Source of the DNA: Deinococcales bacterium
GTDB lineage: Bacteria > Deinococcota > Deinococci > Deinococcales > JAAFIG01
Direction: 5' to 3'
Length of the DNA: 64,000 bases
NCBI GenBank assembly: GCA_013298595.1
Contig: JAAFIG010000022.1
Span: 1 to 64,000, forward strand
Part shown: positions 1 to 8,317 of the stretch, piece by piece
How positions within the stretch are numbered: the stretch's first letter is position 1
How the letters are laid out: every line of letters begins with the position of its first letter
Notes under the pieces: model-generated
Databases searched by the model: none
The model's input: only the letters and a program-made list of their open reading frames with translations
Told to the model about the DNA's origin: nothing
Made by a program: the position numbers and the translations under genes

Positions 1-550
1 GGTTTTTGAGGAAATCAACGACTTCGTTTAATTCTTCTTTGGCTTCGTCGCAACCAGCTACTTCTTTAAATGTGGTGTTTGGTTTCTCAACTTGTTTCGC
101 TCGAGATTTCCCAAAACTCATCGCGCCACTTGTACCACCACGCATTCCTCGGATGGTGAACCACAAGAACACCCCTAAAATCAGCAGGGGAATCAAGCTC
201 GAGAGAATCGCAAACCAACTAAAACCACCCATTTCACGCACACTGACATCGGGTACACCTTGTGCGACTAAGTAACTTGGTTTTGCCCAATTATCCTCGG
301 TGGTGGTGGTGGTACGGTATTTGGTTGCGACTGGTTTGGTGTCTTTGAGGCTAAACTCGAGTTCAACAACCTGAGCACTTTGTCGTCCGATGGTCACACT
401 GGTGACTTTGCCTGCTCGTACCGCTTGGGCAAATTCAAATAAGGCTTTTTCATTTGAAGCTGTTCCAGATCGCAAGTTGACGCTGACAATCAGCACTAAA
501 GCAATTGCTAATAGCATTGCCATCCAGATATTGATGATTGGACGCTTCAT
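1..550 (-). CDS. ftsH: ATP-dependent zinc metalloprotease FtsH, N-terminal part (runs off window)
   Basis: The minus strand reads open from an ATG at 550 to the window edge, giving about 183 residues of the FtsH N-terminus. FtsH is a membrane-anchored AAA+ protease that degrades misfolded or regulatory membrane and cytosolic proteins. Visible parts are a first transmembrane helix (about residues 9-24), an extracytoplasmic domain (about 25-120), a second helix (about 128-150), then the cytosolic linker and the start of the AAA module with the family-typical TFKEVAGCDEAKEEL stretch leading to VDFLKN. Walker A and the HEXXH zinc site lie beyond the window. A TATGCT hexamer sits 8 nt before the ATG, a possible leaderless -10. 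The C-terminal two thirds are not seen. Confidence 0.93.
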   Translation of the reverse strand, partial: MKRPIINIWMAMLLAIALVLIVSVNLRSGTASNEKALFEFAQAVRAGKVTSVTIGRQSAQVVELEFSLKDTKPVATKYRTTTTTEDNWAKPSYLVAQGVPDVSVREMGGFSWFAILSSLIPLLILGVFLWFTIRGMRGGTSGAMSFGKSRAKQVEKPNTTFKEVAGCDEAKEELNEVVDFLKN

Positions 551-624
551 AGTCAATTAGCATACTGCTACAACTGCCAAACAATGTGTGATGTTTGACT
601 CAAGATCACTTCAGGAAGCATTGC

Positions 625-1908
625 TTATCTTTGATACACACGTTCTCCACCAACCCATGTCTCGAGTACGGTTTCTTCTCGAGCCAAAGTAAATAAGGCG
701 GCTAGGCTGGCTTCTGTGCTTGGGCTGCGAGCTAGTGTCGCCTCGAGCGTACTGCCTTGAAGAGCTTTTAACACAACAAAATCGGCTTGTTTACCAGTTG
801 CAAAACTGCCAACAACATCCCCTAACTCGAGAGCATCTGCGCCTGCTTGGGTGGCTAAGTACAAAAGTTGCGTAGGTGTTAAACGCATTTCTTGGCGAAG
901 CATTTGCATTTGGTACGCCTCGAGTCCTTCTTTAAGGATACTAAAACCTGTACCACCACCAACATCTGACCCAAGGGCAACTCGGACATTGTGCTCGAGA
1001 TGGGTTTTTAATGGAAATAAGCCACTACCAATAAAAGCGTTACTGCTGGCGCAATGTGCCACACTCGAGCCAGCTTTTGCCATACGCCTAAGTTCGGAGA
1101 TGCTAGGGTGAACACTATGGGCAAAAATACTTTGTCTTCGCACCAAGTTATGGCGTTCGTATGCTTCGAGATAATCGGTGGCACCAGCAAGTTTTTTAAC
1201 CACGTCTATTTCGCTGGGGTTTTCGTTGATGTGGGTGTGGAATAACACACCCTTTTTCATCTCGAGCAATGTTTGGCAAACTGCCAGCATGTCATCCGAG
1301 CAAGACAAAGCAAAACGTGGCATGACAGCGTAACGTAAACGCCCTATACCATGCCAACACTCGAGTAAACGCTGCCCCGCAGTCAAGGCAGCTTGGGGTT
1401 CTTGGTGCAATTTAGGGCGTAGTTCACGGTCTGATAACACCATGCCGCTCGAGATTCGCAAACCGCTTTGGTGGGCTTCATCAAAAAAAGCGTGCATAGC
1501 AGCTTCAAAATGTGCCCCAAAGACTAAAGCTGTGGTTGTGCCATTTTGTGCCAGTAAGCGCAAAAAATCCTTGGCTAATTCCCGAGCTAATGTCGCATCC
1601 TCGAGTGATTCTTCAAAAGGTAGCGTTCGGGTTTCTAACCACTCGAGCAGTTGTAAACCCATTGCGCCAATCACCGAAACTTGTGGGAAATGCACATGGC
1701 AATCTATAAACCCAGGCAAAATAAAGGCATTTTTGTACTCGAGTCGGGTTGCGTTAGGGAATTGTGGACTCAGTTGACTGTACAAACCAACTGCTAAAAT
1801 ACCAGTGTCATCAAAGACCAGTGCGCCATCAGTAAATGCCTCGAGTGCCTCTGCAACTTGAAAAGCATGATGTGGTGTATGGAGAACCATTCCCCGAATA
1901 AGCTTCAT
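625..1908 (-). CDS. guaD: Guanine deaminase (amidohydrolase family)
   Basis: Predicted 427-aa cytosolic Zn-dependent amidohydrolase that deaminates guanine to xanthine in purine salvage or catabolism. The metal-binding HxH is at about residues 71-73 in FIDCHVHFPQ. Further expected signatures are PRFALSCS, HTHINEN (third His), the HS motif in IFAHSVH, and LGSDVGGGTGFS carrying the catalytic Asp. Length and motif order match bacterial GuaD better than cytosine deaminase or chlorohydrolases. The hexamer TAGACT (1915-1920, minus) ends exactly 6 nt before the ATG, so the mRNA is probably leaderless. The gene carries about 15 CTCGAG copies, one of the densest runs here. It is monocistronic between ftsH and the divergent livK. 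Confidence 0.88.
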   Translation of the reverse strand: MKLIRGMVLHTPHHAFQVAEALEAFTDGALVFDDTGILAVGLYSQLSPQFPNATRLEYKNAFILPGFIDCHVHFPQVSVIGAMGLQLLEWLETRTLPFEESLEDATLARELAKDFLRLLAQNGTTTALVFGAHFEAAMHAFFDEAHQSGLRISSGMVLSDRELRPKLHQEPQAALTAGQRLLECWHGIGRLRYAVMPRFALSCSDDMLAVCQTLLEMKKGVLFHTHINENPSEIDVVKKLAGATDYLEAYERHNLVRRQSIFAHSVHPSISELRRMAKAGSSVAHCASSNAFIGSGLFPLKTHLEHNVRVALGSDVGGGTGFSILKEGLEAYQMQMLRQEMRLTPTQLLYLATQAGADALELGDVVGSFATGKQADFVVLKALQGSTLEATLARSPSTEASLAALFTLAREETVLETWVGGERVYQR

Positions 1909-1978
1909 ATCTCGAGTCTACCGCACCCAGCAAATGTAGCGTTGCACCGAATTGAGTACAGTTTTTCTGGACAAGAGA

Positions 1979-2007
1979 TTGACAGCAGCCGCTTGCTTCC
2001 GTAGAAT
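1979..2007 (+). promoter_or_regulatory. Sigma70-type promoter for the liv operon
   Basis: A consensus -35 TTGACA (1979-1984) is followed after 17 bp by TAGAAT (2002-2007). It lies about 80 bp before livK, leaving a leader of roughly 75 nt with an AGGAGG-type ribosome binding site at about 2076-2082. This classical architecture contrasts with the leaderless starts of many other genes here. Confidence 0.65.
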
Positions 2008-2087
2008 CCCCAAGAATTACTTAACGGAACAAACGCTTGTCTGGCAAAAATGACACCAAGCCATAACCGTTATTATAGGAGGATGGG

Positions 2088-3257
2088 ATGAAGAAACGTT
2101 ACTTAGGTTTAGCAGTATTGGCAGCACTCGCAATGGGTGCAGAAGCGCAAAACAAAGGCGTTATTAAAATCGCCTCTCAAACACCACTTAGCGGTGGTCA
2201 ATCGAAACTCGGCGTTGCCATCAGCAATGGTGTACGTCAGGCAATTGATGATGAAGGAAAACTCATCACTTCCCTTGGCTACAAACTCGAATATGCTCCA
2301 TTTGACGACCAAGCAAAATCCGAACAAGGTGTCGCTAATGCAAACCGTATGATTAACGACAACGATATTCTCGGTGTTGTTGGTCACTTGAACAGCGGTG
2401 TAGCAATTCCTTCCAGCGAAGTGTATGCTCGTGTTGGCTTAGCGATGGTGTCACCAGCCAATACCAACCCACTTGTTACAGATCGTAAATCCACTGTCAA
2501 TGTTGCCAGCCGTATTTGCGGACGTGACGACGTACAAGGACCAGCAGGCGCTGATTTTATTGTACAAACCCTCAAAGCCAAAAAGATTTACGTCATCAAT
2601 GACAAAACAGCTTACGGCGAAGGTTTAGCTGCTGCGTTTGATGCGCGTGCCAAAGCCCTTGGAGCAACCACCACACCAATTGGTATTGAAGCTTCTGAAC
2701 GTGACTTCGCCAGTGTTCTTAACCGTGCTGCTGCCGAAAAACCAGACGTTGTTTACTACGCAGGTATCTACGACCAAGGTGGTCCTTTGCTCAAGCAAAT
2801 GCGCGCTAAAGGTCTGAAACAACCATTCGTTGGTGGCGACGGTTTAGACGGTTCCGACTTACAAGCCCTTGGTGGACCAGAAAACATGAAAAATGTTTAC
2901 TTCACCACCACCGCAGTACCACTCTCGAGCTTACCAGCCGCAAAGAGCTTTGCAGAGCGTTACAACAAGAAATTTGATGTCACAGCCGAAGGTTACGCAG
3001 CTTATGGTTACGATTCTGCTCGTGTTATCATCCGTGCAATCTCGAGTGCTGCCCGTAAAGGCAAACCAAGCCGTGAAGCAGTAGCTGCTGCTGTTCGTCA
3101 AGTGAAATTCCAAGGTATTACTGGTCCAATTTCGTTCAACAATCGTGGCGATTTGCCAGTTGCCAAATACGTCATTGTTTCAGCTCAAGCAGATTACAAC
3201 GATAACAAAGTCAATAAGATTGTTACTGTTGCTGCACCAACACCAGACCTGAAGTAA
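2088..3257 (+). CDS. livK: Branched-chain amino acid ABC transporter substrate-binding protein
   Basis: A 389-aa secreted binding protein of the LivK/BraC type 1 periplasmic-binding fold. It begins with a signal peptide (MKK start, hydrophobic core to about residue 18, AEA cleavage site near 19-21). The mature part starts with the family-typical IKIASQTPLSGGQS, followed by a receptor-family ligand-binding region. It captures Leu/Ile/Val-like amino acids and delivers them to LivHMGF encoded directly downstream. A strong AGGAGG sequence precedes the ATG. The gene has only two CTCGAG copies in 1.17 kb and a regular codon pattern, as expected for a highly expressed gene. A hairpin terminator follows it. 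Confidence 0.92.
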   Translation: MKKRYLGLAVLAALAMGAEAQNKGVIKIASQTPLSGGQSKLGVAISNGVRQAIDDEGKLITSLGYKLEYAPFDDQAKSEQGVANANRMINDNDILGVVGHLNSGVAIPSSEVYARVGLAMVSPANTNPLVTDRKSTVNVASRICGRDDVQGPAGADFIVQTLKAKKIYVINDKTAYGEGLAAAFDARAKALGATTTPIGIEASERDFASVLNRAAAEKPDVVYYAGIYDQGGPLLKQMRAKGLKQPFVGGDGLDGSDLQALGGPENMKNVYFTTTAVPLSSLPAAKSFAERYNKKFDVTAEGYAAYGYDSARVIIRAISSAARKGKPSREAVAAAVRQVKFQGITGPISFNNRGDLPVAKYVIVSAQADYNDNKVNKIVTVAAPTPDLK

Positions 3258-3275
3258 ATCTAAGTCACTCACAAT

Positions 3276-3299
3276 AAAGGACGGGGAAACCCGTCCTTT
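3276..3299 (+). terminator. Intercistronic terminator/attenuator between livK and livH
   Basis: A 10-bp perfect stem AAAGGACGGG / CCCGTCCTTT closes a GAAA loop, followed by a weak U-containing tail. Its position between the binding protein gene and the permease gene fits partial termination, so that livK is expressed above the membrane components. Confidence 0.75.
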
Positions 3300-3324
3300 C
3301 GTCGTTTTAGAATCCAAGAGGTTA

Positions 3325-4296
3325 ATGATGTCAGCAGAATTATTCTTTGGTTTGTTACCAATTACCGTTGTGGACGGTTTATCAATTGGTTTGATGTACG
3401 CCATGATTGCCTTGGGATACACCATGGTTTATGGTGTGCTCGAGTTTATCAATTTCGCTCATTCAGAAATTTTTATGGTTGGGGCTGTAGTTGGTGTTGA
3501 ATTACTCGTCAATTTATTAGTACCGACAGGTCTACATCCATTATTTCAATTAGTGATTGCTATTGTTGTTGCGGCGGCTGTTGCAGGCGCACTGGCTGTT
3601 GCTATAGAACGCGTGGCGTATCGTCCATTGCGAGTCCGTAATGCTCCTAAATTGGTGCCACTTATTTCTGCTATTGGGATGAGTTTGTTACTGATAGATG
3701 TCATGCGTTTAATTCTCAATCCAGCCAATCCAAATCGTCCATTTCCAACCGCTGGCTCGTACGATTTTTTTAGTCAACAGCTCGACCTTGGTTTTGTTGC
3801 TATTAACTTTAAGACCATCACAGTCTTTGTAGTTGTGATGCTGATGTTAGCAGGGTTGGTATACTTAGTGAATTACACCAATCTTGGACGGGCTATTCGT
3901 GCAGTTGCCCAGGATCAAAGTACCTCGAGTTTAATGGGTATTAACGTATCAAATATCATTGTGCTGACATTCTTTATTGGTGGTGCACTCGGTGGTGTTG
4001 CAGGCGTACTTTACGCTCTCAAATACGGCGTGGCATCACCTGTGATGGGTTTTATTCCTGGCTTAAAAGCCTTCACAGCAGCTGTGCTTGGTGGTATTGG
4101 CAGTATTCCAGGTGCTGTAGTTGGAGGTTTAATTCTAGGTTTACTCGAGACATTAGCTGGTACATACTTACCACTTATGACACAAGATCAAATTGGTACA
4201 GAATATAAAGACATTGTGGCATTTGGTTTGTTAATCGCTATTTTGATTTTTAAACCAGCAGGTTTGTTAGGAAAGGCGGTGGCAGAAAAAGTATGA
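3325..4296 (+). CDS. livH: Branched-chain amino acid ABC transporter permease LivH
   Basis: A 323-aa polytopic inner-membrane permease of the LivH/BraD family. About eight hydrophobic segments are visible, with the family-typical start DGLSIGLMYAMIALGYTMVYGVLEFINFAHSE split by short turns, and the cytoplasmic GALGGVAGVLYALKYG and GGIGSIPGAVVGG segments that contact the ATPases. Two adjacent ATGs (3325, 3328) follow the AAGAGG ribosome binding site; either could be used. The last 4 bp overlap livM (ATGA), indicating translational coupling. It forms the membrane channel with LivM. Confidence 0.93.
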   Translation: MMSAELFFGLLPITVVDGLSIGLMYAMIALGYTMVYGVLEFINFAHSEIFMVGAVVGVELLVNLLVPTGLHPLFQLVIAIVVAAAVAGALAVAIERVAYRPLRVRNAPKLVPLISAIGMSLLLIDVMRLILNPANPNRPFPTAGSYDFFSQQLDLGFVAINFKTITVFVVVMLMLAGLVYLVNYTNLGRAIRAVAQDQSTSSLMGINVSNIIVLTFFIGGALGGVAGVLYALKYGVASPVMGFIPGLKAFTAAVLGGIGSIPGAVVGGLILGLLETLAGTYLPLMTQDQIGTEYKDIVAFGLLIAILIFKPAGLLGKAVAEKV

Positions 4297-5576
4297 AACA
4301 CACAGCTTCCCTTCCTGATCGCAGTATGTTACTGATCGCTTCAACCATTATTAGTGGCATTATTGCTTATGTGATGATCTTACAAAAGAATAATATCGAA
4401 AGTTATTTTGTCACCCCCGTTGTTATGTTCTTTTGCTTTAACTTGTATTTTGCAAGTGCTTGGAATGTTTCTCGAGTAGCTAAAATTGTGGCTTTTGTTG
4501 GTGTGCTATTCATTGGTATTCCAATGATTGGTTTTACTAATTCTTTGTACTTACAAGTTGCAGTGACCATTTGTATTTTCGCAGCAATGTCACTTGGTTT
4601 AAATGTGGTGGTTGGTTTTGCAGGTCTGCTTGACCTTGGTTACGCAGCTTTTTTTGCTGTTGGTGCGTACCTTTGGGCAATTTTTGGTGGTACTCAAGCC
4701 AACGAATTTATTGCAGGAAACCTCTTTCCGCTTAATGGTAATTTAGTATTTATTTTTATTCCAATTGCCTTATTTGTTGCTGCGGGTGTTGGTGCATTGC
4801 TCGGTTTACCTGTACTCAAAGTTAAAGGCGATTACCTTGCTATTATTACCCTAGGACTTGGCGAAGTGATTCGCGTGCTAGCAAATAACCTGAATAAACC
4901 AATTAACATCACCAACGGTTCACAAGGTGTTCGTATCGCCCCAAACCCAGAAACAAGTCCGTTGGCATTTATTACCGTGCCGCTTTCTGAGGCTACAGGC
5001 ATCCCATTTTTTCAAATGCAATTAACCATGTATTACGTATTGGTGTTGTTAGTCGTACTGGCTGTTGTTATTTTCACCAGTCGTTTAGATAACTCGAGAA
5101 TCGGACGGGCTTGGGTGGCTATGCGTGAAGATGAAGTCGCAGCTCAGGCTATGGGCATTCCTTTGGTTCGTACTAAACTTATTGCTTTTGCCACTGGTGC
5201 TAGTTTTGCTGGTGCCATGGGTGTTTTATATGCGGCTGTGATTGGTTTTATCAACCCAAACGATTTCAACTTTGAACGTAGTACACAAATTCTTGCCATG
5301 GTTGTCCTTGGTGGGCTTGGCAGTATTCCGGGTGTCATTTTTGGAGCTGCTATTGTTGTCAGCCTGAATCAATTAGTGTTAGTCGAAATTAGTCGTGTGA
5401 TTGGCTTGTTAAACTTACCGCCTCGTTTTGACCCAACCCAATATCAACAACTTATTTATGGCGTTATCCTCATTTCTATGATGATTGTGCGCCCTAAAGG
5501 GCTGATACCGGCGAAACGCAACCCTGCGAAACTCGAGAATCTCGAGCATGGCGAGTTAGCAAAAGGGGTGAAATAA
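4293..5576 (+). CDS. livM: Branched-chain amino acid ABC transporter permease LivM
   Basis: A 427-aa membrane permease, longer than LivH because of extra N-terminal hydrophobic segments. Signatures include VVGFAGLLDLGYAAFFAVGAY, shown here in part, then LKVKGDYLAIITLGLGE and the EAA-like loop SRIGRAWVAMREDEVAAQAMGI, all characteristic of LivM. It pairs with LivH in the membrane. It overlaps livH by 4 bp at the start and livG by 1 bp (TAATG) at the end, so the genes are tightly coupled. The C-terminal LENLEHGELAKGVK tail carries two nearby CTCGAG sites. Confidence 0.93.
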   Translation: MKHTASLPDRSMLLIASTIISGIIAYVMILQKNNIESYFVTPVVMFFCFNLYFASAWNVSRVAKIVAFVGVLFIGIPMIGFTNSLYLQVAVTICIFAAMSLGLNVVVGFAGLLDLGYAAFFAVGAYLWAIFGGTQANEFIAGNLFPLNGNLVFIFIPIALFVAAGVGALLGLPVLKVKGDYLAIITLGLGEVIRVLANNLNKPINITNGSQGVRIAPNPETSPLAFITVPLSEATGIPFFQMQLTMYYVLVLLVVLAVVIFTSRLDNSRIGRAWVAMREDEVAAQAMGIPLVRTKLIAFATGASFAGAMGVLYAAVIGFINPNDFNFERSTQILAMVVLGGLGSIPGVIFGAAIVVSLNQLVLVEISRVIGLLNLPPRFDPTQYQQLIYGVILISMMIVRPKGLIPAKRNPAKLENLEHGELAKGVK

Positions 5577-6382
5577 TGCTGCTAAATGTTGAAAAAGCTC
5601 GTAAAGTTTTCGGTGGTTTGGTCGCAGTCAACGATGTGACTTTTCAGGTACCTGAAAAAACCATTATCAGTGTGATTGGTCCTAATGGCGCGGGTAAAAC
5701 CACATTTTTTAACATGATCACAGGAATTTACCAACCTACTTCTGGGGTTATTAATTTTGATGGTAAAAGCCTGATTGGTTTACGACCAGACGAAGTTACA
5801 ACCAAAGGAATTGCTCGAACATTTCAAAATATTCGCTTATTTGGTGCAATGACCACCCTCGAGAATGTTCTGGTTGGACGGCATAGCCGAGCTAAAACCA
5901 GTTATTTAGATGCGATTTTGCATAACAGCACTTATAAAGCTGATGAACGAGCTGGGTTGTTGCGGGCTAAAGAATTACTCGAGTTTGTTGGCTTACTCGA
6001 TAAACGCGATGAACTGGCTGCTAATTTGCCTTATGGTGAGCAGCGTCGGCTTGAAATTGCTCGAGCACTTGCCACCAATCCAAAATTGATTTTGCTGGAT
6101 GAACCAACGGCTGGTATGAACCCTCAAGAAACTGAGGCAACCAAGCATTTGATTCGACGTTTACGTGATGACCAAGGAATTACTGTGGTTTTAATCGAAC
6201 ACGACATGCGCGTGGTCATGACCATTTCAGATAATGTGACTGTGCTTGATTATGGCACTAAAATTGCCGAGGGTTTACCCCATGAAGTGCGTAACAACCC
6301 ACAAGTCATCGAAGCGTATCTTGGGCGTGGCGCTGCCGCTGGTGAATTCGGCAAAACCGCTGAAGGAGGCGAAGCTGCATGA
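5576..6382 (+). CDS. livG: Branched-chain amino acid ABC transporter ATP-binding protein LivG
   Basis: A 268-aa ABC ATPase of the LivG subfamily. Walker A GPNGAGKTT is near residues 36-44, the variant signature YGEQRRLEIARAL is typical of LivG, Walker B is LILLDEPTAGMNP, and the switch His is in VVLIEHDM. The C-terminal LPHEVRNNPQVIEAYLG box is diagnostic for LivG. It hydrolyses ATP with LivF on the cytosolic face of LivHM. It overlaps livM by 1 bp and livF by 4 bp. Confidence 0.94.
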   Translation: MLLNVEKARKVFGGLVAVNDVTFQVPEKTIISVIGPNGAGKTTFFNMITGIYQPTSGVINFDGKSLIGLRPDEVTTKGIARTFQNIRLFGAMTTLENVLVGRHSRAKTSYLDAILHNSTYKADERAGLLRAKELLEFVGLLDKRDELAANLPYGEQRRLEIARALATNPKLILLDEPTAGMNPQETEATKHLIRRLRDDQGITVVLIEHDMRVVMTISDNVTVLDYGTKIAEGLPHEVRNNPQVIEAYLGRGAAAGEFGKTAEGGEAA

Positions 6383-7098
6383 GTGAACTAATGCTCGAGA
6401 TTTCGGATTTACACACGTATTATGGGCAAATTCATGCACTCAAGGGGTTGTCTTTTACCGTTGCTAAAGGTGAAATTGTTTGTTTGATTGGTGGTAATGG
6501 TGCTGGTAAAACCACAACCCTACGAACCATTAGTATGCTCAAACCACCTAAGCAAGGTTTTGTGAAGTACAAAGGGCAAAGCCTCAATAGCATTGCACCA
6601 CACGAAATTGTCAAAATGGGTTTAGCCCATGTTCCAGAAGGTCGGCGGATTTTTCCACGTTTAAGTGTTAAAGAAAACCTCGAGTTGGGTGCGTTTATTG
6701 TCAAGGATCGTAAAGTTATTGAACAACGCATGGAACAAGGTTTCGAGATTTTTCCGCGTTTACGTGAACGCCAAAGCCAATTGGGTGGCACCTTATCGGG
6801 TGGTGAACAACAAATGCTGGCATTTGCTCGAGCGCTGATGATAGACCCCGAGTTGATTTTACTAGACGAACCCAGCATGGGTTTAAGCCCATTATTTGTC
6901 GAAACCATTTTTGATAGCGTGGTGGCGCTGAATAAAGCGGGTAAAACCATTTTATTAGTCGAACAAAATGCTTTAATGGCACTTGGTATTTCGCACCGAG
7001 GCTATGTGTTACAAACAGGTGAAATTGTGCTGCAAGGCACAGGAAACGACCTGAAAAACAACGAAGCCGTTCGTAAAAAGTACCTTGGCGAAGATTAA
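6379..7098 (+). CDS. livF: Branched-chain amino acid ABC transporter ATP-binding protein LivF
   Basis: A 239-aa ABC ATPase of the LivF subfamily: Walker A GGNGAGKTT, the LivF-typical HVPEGRRIFPRLSV, signature LSGGEQQMLAFARAL, Walker B LILLDEPSMGLSP and LVEQNA (an EQN in place of the usual H-loop context, normal for LivF). It is the final gene of livKHMGF and is followed within 10 bp by a strong terminator. It overlaps livG by 4 bp. Confidence 0.94.
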   Translation: MSELMLEISDLHTYYGQIHALKGLSFTVAKGEIVCLIGGNGAGKTTTLRTISMLKPPKQGFVKYKGQSLNSIAPHEIVKMGLAHVPEGRRIFPRLSVKENLELGAFIVKDRKVIEQRMEQGFEIFPRLRERQSQLGGTLSGGEQQMLAFARALMIDPELILLDEPSMGLSPLFVETIFDSVVALNKAGKTILLVEQNALMALGISHRGYVLQTGEIVLQGTGNDLKNNEAVRKKYLGED

Positions 7099-7107
7099 CC
7101 TATTCCG

Positions 7108-7134
7108 ATAAGGCAGAGGCAACCTCTGCCTTAT
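7108..7134. terminator. Bidirectional terminator, liv operon versus dsRBD gene
   Basis: A 12-bp perfect stem ATAAGGCAGAGG / CCTCTGCCTTAT has a 3-nt CAA loop and T-rich sequence (TTTATT) on the + side. It lies between convergent genes whose stop codons flank it, so it can serve both strands. Confidence 0.85.
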
Positions 7135-7135
7135 T

Positions 7136-7561
7136 TTATTCCTCGAGTGGTTCTGGCTCGTATCCCAAATCCAGCAGTAAGTCCTGGTACAACGCCACAG
7201 CTTGTTCACGGATGGTCTCGAGATTGGTTTCGGTTTTGGCTGCAATCCGTAAACACTCTGCTAGCAATTCAGGATGGATTTCCCATTGTTCAAATACTTC
7301 CTCGAGTTCATCATCCTCTGGGTTGCTTTCAGGGGTAGCAGAAGTGCCATTTAATGCCAGCAAAGCATTTCTTGAGGCATCATGTTCAGCTTCTTTTTTG
7401 CTAATACCGTACCCTTTGCCAAGTTCTGTGCCATTCCAATTAATTTGGCAAATAAAACCTTGATTAGGACGGTTTGCATCGAGAAGTTCGGTGGCAAAAA
7501 TTAATGCCATATTTTTGGCTTGTGCCAATTCATTTAGTTCAGCTTTAGGAGTGCGGCTCAT
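7136..7561 (-). CDS. Small double-stranded RNA-binding domain protein
   Basis: About 141 residues. Residues 4-73 resemble a double-stranded RNA-binding motif (DRBM), ending in the basic helix GKGYGISKKEAEHDASRNALLAL that normally contacts dsRNA. The C-terminal half is acidic (many Glu/Asp) with no recognised domain. No RNase III catalytic domain is present, so this is a stand-alone dsRBD protein. Two starts are possible: a TTG at 7564, with TAGAAT 5 nt upstream (leaderless style), or the ATG at 7561, preceded by AGGA. Convergent with livF; divergent from the response regulator at 7615. The dsRBD call rests on motif resemblance. Confidence 0.72.
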   Translation of the reverse strand: MSRTPKAELNELAQAKNMALIFATELLDANRPNQGFICQINWNGTELGKGYGISKKEAEHDASRNALLALNGTSATPESNPEDDELEEVFEQWEIHPELLAECLRIAAKTETNLETIREQAVALYQDLLLDLGYEPEPLEE

Positions 7562-7602
7562 CAATTCCTATTCTACGCGTTCAAACGGACTCAGATTCAA
7601 GG

Positions 7603-7608
7603 TACAAT
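7603..7608 (+). promoter_or_regulatory. Leaderless -10 element of the response regulator
   Basis: TACAAT ends 6 nt before the ATG at 7615, placing the expected transcription start on or next to the start codon. No Shine-Dalgarno-like sequence is present. This is one of about fifteen genes here with the same TANNNT-N6-start layout. Confidence 0.55.
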
Positions 7609-7614
7609 AGACAA

Positions 7615-8277
7615 ATGGAAGAACGCTCAATTCAGATACTTTTGGTGGACGACCACCCAATCGTGCGTAAAGGCACCAAAGAAATGCTCGAGCCTTACGC
7701 AGATTTAACTGTTATCGGCGAAGCCGCTGATGGTCGAGAAGCCCTAGCCTTTGTCAATGCTACCCGTCCAGATGTGATCCTGATGGATGTATCCATGCCT
7801 GGTATGAACGGCATCGATGCCACCAAGCAAATTAAACAGCACCACCCAAGCGTAGCAGTTCTGGTCTTAACCAGTTTTGACGATGATGCCTACGTTTTTG
7901 CGTTGCTCGAAGCTGGCGCAGCTGGGTATATTCTCAAAAATGCTCGAGAAGAAGAACTCATTAATGCCATCCGAGCTGTTTACCAAGGCGAAAGCGCCTT
8001 GCACCCAAGCATTGCCAAAAAAGTATTAAATCGCTTCTCAGCGCAACCCACCGAAAGTTTTGATGGTGAAGGTTTATCGCCCCGAGAACTCGAGGTTTTG
8101 CGTGCCGCTGCCAGTGGCAGTACCAACAAGGAAATTGCCAAGGTTCTGGATATTTCACCACGCACTGTACAAGTGCACCTTGCCAATGTGTTTTCTAAAC
8201 TTGGTGTAGGCTCGAGAACCGAAGCGGTATTGTTTGGTATTAAACGCGGTTGGATAGACCCTAGCACTGTTGGGTAA
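7615..8277 (+). CDS. NarL/FixJ-family DNA-binding response regulator (orphan)
   Basis: A 220-aa two-domain response regulator. The receiver domain spans about residues 7-122, with the acidic pair in VDDHPIVRKG, the phosphoacceptor Asp in VILMDVSMPGMNG and the conserved Lys in YILKNA. The C-terminal LuxR-type helix-turn-helix (about 155-215) reads LSPRELEVLRAAASG and then NKEIAKVLDISPRTVQVHLANVFSKLGV. No histidine kinase gene is adjacent, so its partner and target genes are unknown. It probably acts as a transcription factor after phosphorylation. Confidence 0.92.
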   Translation: MEERSIQILLVDDHPIVRKGTKEMLEPYADLTVIGEAADGREALAFVNATRPDVILMDVSMPGMNGIDATKQIKQHHPSVAVLVLTSFDDDAYVFALLEAGAAGYILKNAREEELINAIRAVYQGESALHPSIAKKVLNRFSAQPTESFDGEGLSPRELEVLRAAASGSTNKEIAKVLDISPRTVQVHLANVFSKLGVGSRTEAVLFGIKRGWIDPSTVG

Positions 8278-8317
8278 ATTCTATAAGCAGATTTTTCCTC
8301 GCATAAAGAGGTTATTC

